Source: Edaphobacter paludis (GTDB taxonomy: Bacteria > Acidobacteriota > Terriglobia > Terriglobales > Acidobacteriaceae). From it: 64,000 nt of DNA. Location of the stretch: the NCBI RefSeq assembly GCF_039993895.1, contig NZ_CP121194.1, positions 1,736,001 to 1,800,000 of the forward strand, written 5' to 3'. The notes below the pieces were generated by a model. The model worked only from the letters and a program-made list of their open reading frames with translations, did no database searches and was not told the DNA's origin. Position numbers and translations under genes: made by a program. Every line of letters begins with the position of its first letter. The stretch's first letter is position 1. Below are positions 16,103 through 24,087 of this stretch, one piece after another.

Positions 16103-19100
16103 TTAGAAGGTGAGTCGTCCGCTAAGCTGCCCTTGGCGTGGATTGTTTTGCTGGCCGGCACTGACCAGTCCGTAGTTCGACGTGTTGTCGATGTTGTTGT
16201 TTGGGTTATTGAAGACGGTGCGATTCAAAGCATTGAAGTAGTCCATCTGGAGAACGAAGGTGACCTTTTCTCCAAGTGCAAACTTCTTGCGCGCATTGAT
16301 GTCTTCGTTATAGAAGCTGGGGTTGCGCAGTTCGCTATAGTTGCGAACTGCGTTACCGAGAATGTAGCTCTGGCTGGTGCTGACGAAGGCATTTGTTGAG
16401 AACACCTGCTGGGTGCTTTGGCCATTTGCAAAGGACAGATCGCCATAGCCCTTGGTGTTACGTGCCACCGATTTGACTTCGTTCGGGCGATTGAAGCAAC
16501 CGGCGCATCCGAGTGGGTTGTCGTTTTCTGAGATACCAAACGGGGTTCCCGTCTGGTAGGACAGAATGAAGCCAACCTGGAGGCCACCGAGAAGCTGTCC
16601 AGTAACTCCCCGATTGTTGACAAAGGATTTACCTGGTCCGATGGGAAGCTCGTAGGTTCCGGAAAGCTTGGTATTGTTGCGGATATCATTTCCCGCAACC
16701 GTCCACTCGGCCTTCTGGTTGTACTTGTTTTCAGGCAGGGAAGCGAAGGTTGTAAAGCCACTGTCGACGTTCGACATGGACTTCGACAAGGTGTACGAGG
16801 TAAGGAATGACAGGCCGTTCGAGAAACGCTTCTCAAGGCTGGCCTGCAGACCGTTGTAGTTCGCTGCTCCGCTCAGGTCGTAGTTGTTGTACACGTTCGA
16901 GTACTGAGGGAAGGGCGAGAGGGTATGGGCAACGGTAGCTGATCCGCCGAGATCCGTCGCATAGTTCGCATAAGGAGCCTTGATACCGGCTGCTACAGCA
17001 ATAGGATCATTGATGTTTGCAGTCAGGAGGGGACCACCCAGAGCGAGGATAGACGGATTAGGCTGGCTGATTGGATTCAACTGTCCGTTGAGATGCACAG
17101 AGCGGTTTCCGAGATAAGCCACATTAAGGAACGTATTCCAAGGAAGCTGGTGCTGAACGTTGATGTTCCACTGCTGAACGTATGGCGCCAAACCATCCTT
17201 CTTGGGGTCAAAGGCGCGAATTGTGGTTCCGATACCGAGCGCAGGGTTCAGCACGCCATTGGCGGGTGCTGGGATGGGGTTTCCGTCCCACTCACCATAG
17301 CCGGGTGTGTTGGTACCTGTGCTGTTGCGGTTGAAGGAGCCCTGTAGCAGGTTGCCATAGCTGACGGCGACCTTGCTGGTGCCGTACTCATAAGCACCGC
17401 CATCCAGGAACGCCAGGCTGTAACCACCCTGAACCACCGTCTTTTCGTTGACCATGTAGGCAAAGCCAAGTCGGGGGCCAAAGTGCTTATAGTGGATAGC
17501 CGCACGGTCGACACCGGAGCAGCCTGCGCAGGAGCCAAACTGTGTGGCCTCACCTGGCAGGTTACCTGCCGCTGGGTTTTGCTCGGTCGGGTTGAGATAG
17601 ACAATCTGGTTTTTGTTTTCTGTGAAGGGGCGCATGATATCCCAGCGCAGGCCGGCGTTGACGGTCAGTTTCTGTGTGACCTTGATGTCATCCTGAATGT
17701 AGGGCGAGATGGAAAGGTTGCGCAGCTTCAGTTCGTTCGCGAAGATACGCTGCGTGCTGTCGACCTCTCCCAGAAGGAAGCTGGCGAAAGAACTTCCTGT
17801 GGAAGCGAAGTCGCTGGTTCCTGCGGGGGCGGCAGTGGTTTTCTGGCTGAAGTTGATCTGAGCCGCGCACGCCTGGCACTCATTGTCGTCCTGGTAGGTG
17901 CGGCGGAACTCGCCACCGATGTTGAGCGTGTGACGGCCCTTGGACCAGAGCCAGTTATTCACAATCGCAACACCGAGCTTGCGGTTGATTGACTGAACCC
18001 AGCCACTGGAGGTGCCGTAGTTAGTCGGCTGGTATTGACCGTCGAAGGTGATGTTTGGGAAGACGTCGCTGATGGGGCTGGCAACGACGCCGGGGAAGGC
18101 GACGCCGCGCTTCACGTTGAACTGGTTGCCGATCTCTCCGATCCAGCCAATACCTGCCGTGGCCACAAGGTGAGGCGTTACAGCGTTGGTGTAGTTGAGC
18201 AGGAAGACCGAGCCGAGTGCAGGGTTGTTCTTTGCGCTCTGCAGGATGTTCGTGATCGGAACGATTGGATCATTGTCAAAGCCGGTGGTGTCGTACGAGT
18301 TACGCCACTGGGCGTAGTGAAGCGACTGAGTGGGGGTCAGGTTGTGATCGATGACGAATCCCCAAACGTGGGCTACTTCGGGAAATGAATTCGGCGTAGC
18401 GGTCTTGTTGCTGGAGAGGCCGGGACGGTCCGGATCGGGGATGGATGGCAGGATCGCCTGGGAAATCTGACTGAAGCGCGATTGAGGAATCTTGTTGCCG
18501 GGGAAGGGAGCGTGGGTCAGCGGATCATAGATGGGAATCAGCTTGCCGTTGCCATCGACGAAGTCGGAGAAGTCGCCGGTCTTTTCGAGTGCCGTCGGGA
18601 CGCTTCCAATGTTGTTGTTCGATACCGCCGTTTTTCCAAAGTCGAGAGAGAAATGGAAGAAGGTGCGATCCTTGCCGTTGTAGAGGTGAGGAATAATCAC
18701 TGGACCGGCAATGGTGAAGCCGTAGTTATTCTCTCTGCTGATGGGAGTGGTTTGATTGAAGTAGCCCTTGGCGTCGAAAAACTCATTGCGGTTGATGTAG
18801 AAGGCATTGCCATGGAAGGCGTTGGTTCCAGAGGCCATCTGGTATGTCACAGCGCCTTGCGCCAGACCGTACTGTGCGGAGAATGTGGAGCGCTCCACCT
18901 TGACTTGGTTGACCATGTCGAAGGGAGGATTGAAGCCGGTCTGATAGCCTTCGGTCTCTGGCTGTGGTGCAGGAATTCCGTTAAAGACAACCTCACTCTG
19001 AAAGTCGACTCCACCGTTGATGCGCTTCGAGAAGGAGCTTCCTTGGACACCGGGTGCCAGAAAGGCAACGGCATCGATCTGCCGTCCACGACCGTTGGAT

Positions 19101-19606
19101 ACCTCCTCAGGGAGGGCCTGTACTACCTCTGGTTCAATCGTGGTGCCAAGTTCGGGCTGAGTCGTATTCAATGCAATGAGGGGTGAAGTCACCTCAATGA
19201 CCGTATCGGAGGCGCCGGCGTTGAGCGTCATATCGATGGTTGCGTTGGTGCTGACCTCAAGATTGACTTCGTTCTTGATTGCCTTGCTGAAGCCTGCAGC
19301 CGTGACGGTAATCGTATAGCGGCCGGGAAGCAATCCTGTTGTCGCATAGGTTCCAGCCGAACCGGTCACGGTCTTGGCGGTCTGGCCGGTGCTAACGTTC
19401 GTCACGATGACCGCAGCTCCGGGAATAAGGGCTCCGCTGCTATCAGTTACTGTACCGGTGACGCCGCTCGAAGCCTGTGCAAAGCCTGGGAGCGCTGTCG
19501 CAAACAGAAGACAAAAGGTCAGGAAGATGCCGAAAAGAGCAATTCCTAATCTTGTGCTCCGGCAGGGTCCCTCGCTTGAGCGAGGGAAGACTGTGACTTG
19601 GTGCAT
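16103..19606 (-). CDS. TonB-dependent receptor with carboxypeptidase-regulatory-like N-terminal domain (Oar-like)
   Basis: 1167 residues. Outer-membrane active transporter. Signal peptide about 1-46 (ending LPGFAQA); carboxypeptidase-regulatory beta domain about 48-130 (GVTGTVTDSSGALIPGAAV and LLPGRYTITVTAAGF); plug from about 140 to 260; the rest is a 22-strand-type barrel ending in the aromatic residue of SGRLTF expected for outer-membrane insertion. This architecture is characteristic of acidobacterial receptors, which are greatly expanded and mostly serve glycans. No SusD partner is encoded next to it. It has its own strong promoter and a LacI-type operator (19673-19688) and its own terminator, so it is a single regulated unit. 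Confidence 0.93.
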   Translation of the reverse strand: MHQVTVFPRSSEGPCRSTRLGIALFGIFLTFCLLFATALPGFAQASSGVTGTVTDSSGALIPGAAVIVTNVSTGQTAKTVTGSAGTYATTGLLPGRYTITVTAAGFSKAIKNEVNLEVSTNATIDMTLNAGASDTVIEVTSPLIALNTTQPELGTTIEPEVVQALPEEVSNGRGRQIDAVAFLAPGVQGSSFSKRINGGVDFQSEVVFNGIPAPQPETEGYQTGFNPPFDMVNQVKVERSTFSAQYGLAQGAVTYQMASGTNAFHGNAFYINRNEFFDAKGYFNQTTPISRENNYGFTIAGPVIIPHLYNGKDRTFFHFSLDFGKTAVSNNNIGSVPTALEKTGDFSDFVDGNGKLIPIYDPLTHAPFPGNKIPQSRFSQISQAILPSIPDPDRPGLSSNKTATPNSFPEVAHVWGFVIDHNLTPTQSLHYAQWRNSYDTTGFDNDPIVPITNILQSAKNNPALGSVFLLNYTNAVTPHLVATAGIGWIGEIGNQFNVKRGVAFPGVVASPISDVFPNITFDGQYQPTNYGTSSGWVQSINRKLGVAIVNNWLWSKGRHTLNIGGEFRRTYQDDNECQACAAQINFSQKTTAAPAGTSDFASTGSSFASFLLGEVDSTQRIFANELKLRNLSISPYIQDDIKVTQKLTVNAGLRWDIMRPFTENKNQIVYLNPTEQNPAAGNLPGEATQFGSCAGCSGVDRAAIHYKHFGPRLGFAYMVNEKTVVQGGYSLAFLDGGAYEYGTSKVAVSYGNLLQGSFNRNSTGTNTPGYGEWDGNPIPAPANGVLNPALGIGTTIRAFDPKKDGLAPYVQQWNINVQHQLPWNTFLNVAYLGNRSVHLNGQLNPISQPNPSILALGGPLLTANINDPIAVAAGIKAPYANYATDLGGSATVAHTLSPFPQYSNVYNNYDLSGAANYNGLQASLEKRFSNGLSFLTSYTLSKSMSNVDSGFTTFASLPENKYNQKAEWTVAGNDIRNNTKLSGTYELPIGPGKSFVNNRGVTGQLLGGLQVGFILSYQTGTPFGISENDNPLGCAGCFNRPNEVKSVARNTKGYGDLSFANGQSTQQVFSTNAFVSTSQSYILGNAVRNYSELRNPSFYNEDINARKKFALGEKVTFVLQMDYFNALNRTVFNNPNNNIDNTSNYGLVSAGQQNNPRQGQLSGRLTF

Positions 19607-19672
19607 GATGCTGCCTCCAAAGTTAAATGAAAAATTGAGATCGATCGCACGGGGAAATCTACGCGACGGGGT

Positions 19673-19688
19673 CTGGAAACGATTCCAG
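19673..19688. promoter_or_regulatory. LacI-family operator in front of the TonB-dependent receptor
   Basis: CTGGAAACGATTCCAG: 16-base palindrome with 7 of 8 pairs matching and the central CG typical of LacI operators. It lies 12 bases downstream of the -10 box, so a bound repressor would stop initiation or early elongation. Confidence 0.7.
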
Positions 19689-19699
19689 TCGAAACCAAA

Positions 19700-19727
19700 T
19701 GTATAACCCCCATATATTAAATGTCAA
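19700..19727 (-). promoter_or_regulatory. Sigma70 promoter of the TonB-dependent receptor
   Basis: On the minus strand TTGACA (19727-19722), 16-base spacer, TATACA (19705-19700). Predicted start near 19693, leaving an approximately 87-base leader that includes the operator. Confidence 0.7.
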
Positions 19728-19875
19728 TCAAAAGTTTGAGATCTAACTGCTTCTAAGGGGGTCTCTAAGCGGCCCATAATGTTGGGTATCAATGGCAGAC
19801 TGGATTTTATGAGTAATGATTACAGCAACTTAGAGGGAAGTCGCGTGATCTCGTAAGCCTATTCTTACGCAAAAA

Positions 19876-19902
19876 GACCACCGATTTTGTATGTCGGTGG
19901 TC
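19876..19902. terminator. Bidirectional-type intrinsic terminator behind the isomerase gene
   Basis: 9-bp perfect stem GACCACCGA/TCGGTGGTC with a 9-base loop, flanked by AAAAA on the left and GTTTTT on the right, so it works for the minus-strand gene ending at 19939. Confidence 0.85.
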
Positions 19903-19938
19903 GTTTTTGAATCTGAAATAGGACTACAGCCGGCTGAT

Positions 19939-20832
19939 TTAGCTCAACCCTAACTTGCGCATATAATCTGCATCGACCTTCAGGGACTGCATGGGAGGCA
20001 TATCAAAGCCCTCTTGCTCGACGAAGCAATGTTTTATATGTCCAGTCTTCGCTGCCGCCTGCAGGATGGGACCGTAATCGATGAAGCCCTGCCCCAGTTC
20101 TGCGATCGCAGGTCGGTTCGTCTCGGAGAAGGGAGTCGCAGACTTCTTGAAGTCCTTCACATGCAGCATGGCGATGCGGGTGGAATACTTCCGAAGATAC
20201 TCGATAGGGTTGCCGCCTCCGACAATGACCCATCCGCAATCCATCTCCATTACAACTTTGGAAGGGTCGGTGCGACTCATGAGAACGTCGTAGGGCACGA
20301 CGCCATCGGTCTTATGAAACTCCGGGTAGTGGTTGTGGTATCCGAATTTCAGGCCGGCGGCGTTTACTTTTTCTCCAAATTTGTTTAATTCGTCGGCATT
20401 CCATTTCCAATCGTCGAGCGTCATGGGCGTACGGTTACCCTGCGATGGATCTTTCTTTCCGGGAGAGGAGCAGATGATGTATTTGACGCCAAGCTCTTTC
20501 TCGAACGCCAGAATCTTATCGAACTCCTTATGCAGGTCGCCCGAAGGATGATGCGAACTCACCAGGTTCAACCCGGCGTCGTTCATGGCCTGCTTGACCT
20601 CTGCGGCACTGTGATTGTAATAACCGGCAGCCTCGACCTCGCGGTAGCCCAAAGCACTTAGCTTCTTCAGCGTGCCTGCGTAGTCGGTGGGTAGCATCTC
20701 TCGGACGGAGTAGAGCTGAATTGCGAGCGGCAGATGGAGCGTCTGTGCGTGAAGCTCAGTGCTGGAAAGCAGCGAAGCGCCGATGAGGGCAGCGGAGCTG
20801 GTTTTAACAAAATCTCTTCGTGAATGGTTCAA
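19939..20832 (-). CDS. Tat-exported sugar phosphate isomerase/epimerase-like TIM-barrel protein
   Basis: 297 residues from a TTG at 20832; AAGAGGTC stands seven bases upstream and no ATG or GTG gives a sensible leader. The N-terminus has a twin-arginine signal (HSRRDFVKTSSAALIGASLL). The remainder is an AP-endonuclease-family-2 TIM barrel: QLYSVREML, YREVEAAGYY, FGYHNHYPEF and VMEMDCGWVIVGGGNP, with metal-ligand histidines and acids (HNH, E, D) in place. Members act as sugar isomerases, epimerases or, in recently described cases, as lyases on 3-keto-sugars. It is encoded 52 bases after the GMC oxidoreductase on the same strand and probably acts on its product in the periplasm; this link is inferred. 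Confidence 0.87.
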   Translation of the reverse strand: MNHSRRDFVKTSSAALIGASLLSSTELHAQTLHLPLAIQLYSVREMLPTDYAGTLKKLSALGYREVEAAGYYNHSAAEVKQAMNDAGLNLVSSHHPSGDLHKEFDKILAFEKELGVKYIICSSPGKKDPSQGNRTPMTLDDWKWNADELNKFGEKVNAAGLKFGYHNHYPEFHKTDGVVPYDVLMSRTDPSKVVMEMDCGWVIVGGGNPIEYLRKYSTRIAMLHVKDFKKSATPFSETNRPAIAELGQGFIDYGPILQAAAKTGHIKHCFVEQEGFDMPPMQSLKVDADYMRKLGLS

Positions 20833-20884
20833 GATATGACCTCTTTCTGTAAGTCGTGAGAGTGGTTCGTTGGTGTCAAGACCC

Positions 20885-22456
20885 TTAGACGTTTCCCTGA
20901 CGCATCTGTTCCGCCAGATGCTCCGAAGCTCGCATCGCCAGCGACACAATCGTCATGGTTGGATTCTGCCAACCGGAGCTGACGAAGCTGGCGCCATCGA
21001 CAACAATCAGATTTTTGATGTCGTGACTCTGGCTCCATTTATTCAAGACACTTGTCTTTGGGTTATCGCCCATGCGGCAGGTGCCTAGTTCGTGAATGCT
21101 GTAGCCGGGAGGATTGGGATCGTAGTTCTTCGAAAGAACTTCAAAGCCCGCGGCCTCGGCCAGCGCGATGCTCGTGTCAACCGCATCGCGAGCCATGTTG
21201 AATTCATTGTCGGTGTATTTTGTCTGGATGTGCAACGCCGGAATGTCCCATGCATCTACGACGTTCTTGTCGATGCTCACATGGTTCTCATAGCGGGCCA
21301 GCACCTCTCCCATGATTCCGGTTGCGAAGACGCTGCCATGATAACTGTCCAGCTTCTTTTGCAGGTCCTCTCCATAGGCAGCGAAGTTGCGCGGATCGAT
21401 GGCACCGCCGCTGCTGTACACATTCAGCGCATAGCCACGGATAAAGTTCTTCGCTTTAGTGTTGAGGTTGCGAAAACGGGGAATGAGGGCGCTCCCGCCG
21501 ATCAACTCCGGTGTGGATCGGCCGTCACGTGCCTCTGGTACCGAGCAGGTCATGCCTGCCCCATAGATCTGATCGATCAAGTAGTGGCCCATCACGCCGC
21601 TGGAGTTTGCCAGCTTGGAGTTCAAAAGCAAGCGGGTGCTCTCCAGAGTTCCAGCCGCGAGAACAACTACCCGTGCCTTCACCGACATCTCACGCCGCGA
21701 GATCCGGTCGACAAAGTGAGCCTCGTTCACCAGGCCGGTATTCTTGTCGACGGTAAGTTCTCGAACAACCACATTCGGAATAGCCTGGAGCTTGCCGGTA
21801 GCGAACGCGTCGGGCAGCAGAAGGTTCACTGAGCTCGCCAAGCCGTCCACCCCCAGTGAGCTGCGCGCCTTGCAGACAGGAATGCCAGCCTGTTTTCCTG
21901 CATTGACAAAGCGCTGCATGCATCCTGTCCACGGCGAATTGTCCTGGACAAAGTTTCCATCCGGATACTGCGGCAGTCCATAGGCACGGCCGCGCACGCG
22001 AAAGATCTTTTCGACCCGCGAGTAGTAGGGGGCCAGATCGGCGAGACTGATTGGCCAGTCGTCACCATAGCCGTCGTGGGATTTGCCCTTGAACTCATAG
22101 TCGCTGAGACGGAAGGACTGCCGCGACCAGAAGAGCGAGCGTCCACCAAACAGACGCACTCTTACCCAGTTATAAGGATGTTCGGGGTCGAAGGTGTAAG
22201 GAACCTCCTGCTCATCGACCCATGTATTCGCGTTGAACTCGTTCGACTGAAAGACGTGCGGCAAACGGCCCGGCTGGCTGAACCCGCGGAAAGGGAGAGC
22301 ATAGGCAGGCTTGGACTCGGTATCTTTGTGAACATCCGCGACTGGCCCCGCATTGAGCATCAGGCAGGAAATACCTTTTTCGGTGAGTATCTTTGCGGCC
22401 ATCCCGCCAGAGTGGCCCGACCCAATAATAAGAACATCAACTATTTCTTCAGCCAT
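20885..22456 (-). CDS. GMC-family FAD oxidoreductase, membrane/periplasmic dehydrogenase type
   Basis: 523 residues. FAD-binding GxGxxG element [18 protein letters not shown] at the N-terminus, a [16 protein letters not shown] segment, [15 protein letters not shown] in the middle and the C-terminal HELGTCRMG plus [14 protein letters not shown] (catalytic His and Asn region). This is the dehydrogenase subgroup related to fructose, gluconate and glucoside 3-dehydrogenases. It has no signal peptide of its own; the small subunit encoded just upstream carries a Tat signal, and export as a folded pair is the known arrangement for such enzymes. The electron acceptor (usually a cytochrome c subunit) is not encoded next to it. 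Confidence 0.9.
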   Translation of the reverse strand: MAEEIVDVLIIGSGHSGGMAAKILTEKGISCLMLNAGPVADVHKDTESKPAYALPFRGFSQPGRLPHVFQSNEFNANTWVDEQEVPYTFDPEHPYNWVRVRLFGGRSLFWSRQSFRLSDYEFKGKSHDGYGDDWPISLADLAPYYSRVEKIFRVRGRAYGLPQYPDGNFVQDNSPWTGCMQRFVNAGKQAGIPVCKARSSLGVDGLASSVNLLLPDAFATGKLQAIPNVVVRELTVDKNTGLVNEAHFVDRISRREMSVKARVVVLAAGTLESTRLLLNSKLANSSGVMGHYLIDQIYGAGMTCSVPEARDGRSTPELIGGSALIPRFRNLNTKAKNFIRGYALNVYSSGGAIDPRNFAAYGEDLQKKLDSYHGSVFATGIMGEVLARYENHVSIDKNVVDAWDIPALHIQTKYTDNEFNMARDAVDTSIALAEAAGFEVLSKNYDPNPPGYSIHELGTCRMGDNPKTSVLNKWSQSHDIKNLIVVDGASFVSSGWQNPTMTIVSLAMRASEHLAEQMRQGNV

Positions 22457-22537
22457 AATCTCTCAGTTTCCCTGTGCAGCTTGTGTCTCGGAGCAATCCT
22501 GTCTGTTGTAAAAAGGGTGCATGATCCTGCCACCCAT

Positions 22538-23302
22538 TCAGGAGCGCATTTTGTTCGGAGTCGACCGGCGTATGGACCCGGACGCCTCGCAGTTGAGGTC
22601 AGGATCAATCGGATACCAATACAATCCCATACCCTCATTCTTTTGCCCTGCTGCAGTGGCCGCTTTGTTCCATGCCTGTGAATTGATGGTTGCAGTGCGG
22701 ATGTCGCTGTGCGCGACGTTGATGAAGTGAGCGTAGGGCTCGGTCGGTGGATGGTCATTCATCCATGTCTTCAGCCAGGGGTGAAGCAGTTGGTCGGCCT
22801 GTGTCTTCTTTATCTCCGCGAACGGTACGCCAAAGTGCTGCCGCGACTCGGCGTCTAGCCGGTCCAGCCCGGATTGATACATCTGCTGCCGGTCCGCCGG
22901 TGAGACCCCAATCAGAAAATCAAGAAACTCGGGCGCTCCGGCTTCAATAGCTCCTGGATAGCCTTTGAGGGGAGGCAACAGGATGTCGCTCAATCTCCGC
23001 ATCGTGGCCAATTGCTGAGAGGTGAAGAAATTTGCATTGGTCTGCGCCACTGCATCAGGGACAAGGGAGGTGATCGGCAGCGGCTTTACCGCATCGAGTC
23101 CACGCATCCACGGTACTGGCCCAGGCGCGGTCGGCACAGGAGGCTGTACTGAAGTGACCGGAGCCGCGGTCTGCTGTCCCAATACTGTCGTGGCGGTCGC
23201 CGATACCGCCATCAAAGCTTTGACAAAATCTCGTCGTCGTAAGGTTGTAATCGCTTTCCTCCTGATGAAACTTGGCAACTCACGGGCAATTGCGGCAGGC
23301 AC
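22538..23302 (-). CDS. Gluconate 2-dehydrogenase subunit 3-like protein with Tat signal
   Basis: Up to 254 residues. The twin-arginine motif TLRRRDFVKALMAVSATAT marks the N-terminus; the body (LATMRRLSDILLPPLKGYPGAIEAGAPEFLDFLIG) is the gluconate_2-dh3 domain, which forms the small subunit and export chaperone of GMC dehydrogenases. The coordinate given uses a GTG at 23302, but a much better ribosome binding site, AGGAGG at 23258-23263, stands six bases ahead of an ATT codon at 23251, which would start the protein directly at ITTLRRRDF. I cannot decide between them from sequence alone. 81 bases separate it from the GMC gene. Confidence 0.85.
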   Translation of the reverse strand: MPAAIARELPSFIRRKAITTLRRRDFVKALMAVSATATTVLGQQTAAPVTSVQPPVPTAPGPVPWMRGLDAVKPLPITSLVPDAVAQTNANFFTSQQLATMRRLSDILLPPLKGYPGAIEAGAPEFLDFLIGVSPADRQQMYQSGLDRLDAESRQHFGVPFAEIKKTQADQLLHPWLKTWMNDHPPTEPYAHFINVAHSDIRTATINSQAWNKAATAAGQKNEGMGLYWYPIDPDLNCEASGSIRRSTPNKMRS

Positions 23303-23491
23303 GGCTGTGTCAGTTGCAGAAGTTCAAATCCAAGCTTCAATAATTTGGGACCGGTCGGATACCCGAATCGCGCCCGGTGGAAAGCTTAAGAGTCTCAGCC
23401 TTGAATTGCAAGCTAACACTCGTTGTGGCTTCATTGAGGGGGGATATCCTCTATCAGAAACGCTACTCTAGACGCCGAAAAGCGGGGGGCT

Positions 23492-23947
23492 TTATCGTGT
23501 TTCACCTGTTCCTGACTGTTCCTGGGCGTCCATCCAGCCACGCAAAATCACGACGGCCGCGACCTGGTCGATGACGTACTTGCGATCCTGCCGTCGGTGT
23601 CCCGCTTCATCGAGAATTTCGTGAGCCGCGACAGAACTCAACCGCTCGTCCCACATCTGCACCGGTAAGCCGGATCGGAGGCGCAACTCTTGGGCGAAAT
23701 CCTGCACCTTCGCGGCCCACGGGCTGATATCGCCGGACATGTGCAGCGGATTTCCCACCACAATCTTGACGACCTCGTGTTTACGAATCAGCCGCAGGAG
23801 GCTGCGCAGGTCCTCACTTCTGGTCTTACGCCACAGCGTAAGCAGTGGTTGCGCCGTGTAGCCCAGCGGATCGCTCAGCGCAACGCCTACGCGCAGCTTT
23901 CCTACATCCAACGCCATTACGCGCCCTGTCACCATAGACTTAATCAT
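23492..23947 (-). CDS. ruvX: Putative pre-16S rRNA nuclease (YqgF/RuvX)
   Basis: 151 residues, the usual size. RNase-H-like fold: VMALDVGKLRVGVALSDPLG carries the first catalytic Asp, VVGNPLHMSGDISPWAAKV the glycine-rich second element, and MWDERLSSVAAHE and IDQVAAVVILRGWMD the further acidic positions. It trims the 5' end of 16S rRNA precursors and was earlier proposed to resolve Holliday junctions. Lies alone between two regions on the minus strand; start at the ATG at 23947, with a second candidate ATG at 23935. Confidence 0.9.
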   Translation of the reverse strand: MIKSMVTGRVMALDVGKLRVGVALSDPLGYTAQPLLTLWRKTRSEDLRSLLRLIRKHEVVKIVVGNPLHMSGDISPWAAKVQDFAQELRLRSGLPVQMWDERLSSVAAHEILDEAGHRRQDRKYVIDQVAAVVILRGWMDAQEQSGTGETR

Positions 23948-24087
23948 CTCTCATCGACGCGGAGTCTGCATCGCGTTTCGACATTGTCATTCCTGTCCGA
24001 TAGAACAATTCATGCTGTCTGGACTTTTTGAACCGGCGGCAGAGGAGAAGATGGAGGGATCTGACGGTGAGTTTCAGTTGCGGGGTC

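Larger units (their letters stand above)
19607..19938. other. 332-base regulatory region of the TonB-dependent receptor
   Basis: Holds the receptor promoter, its LacI-type operator and the terminator of the upstream isomerase gene, all listed separately. No coding sequence seen. Confidence 0.7.
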
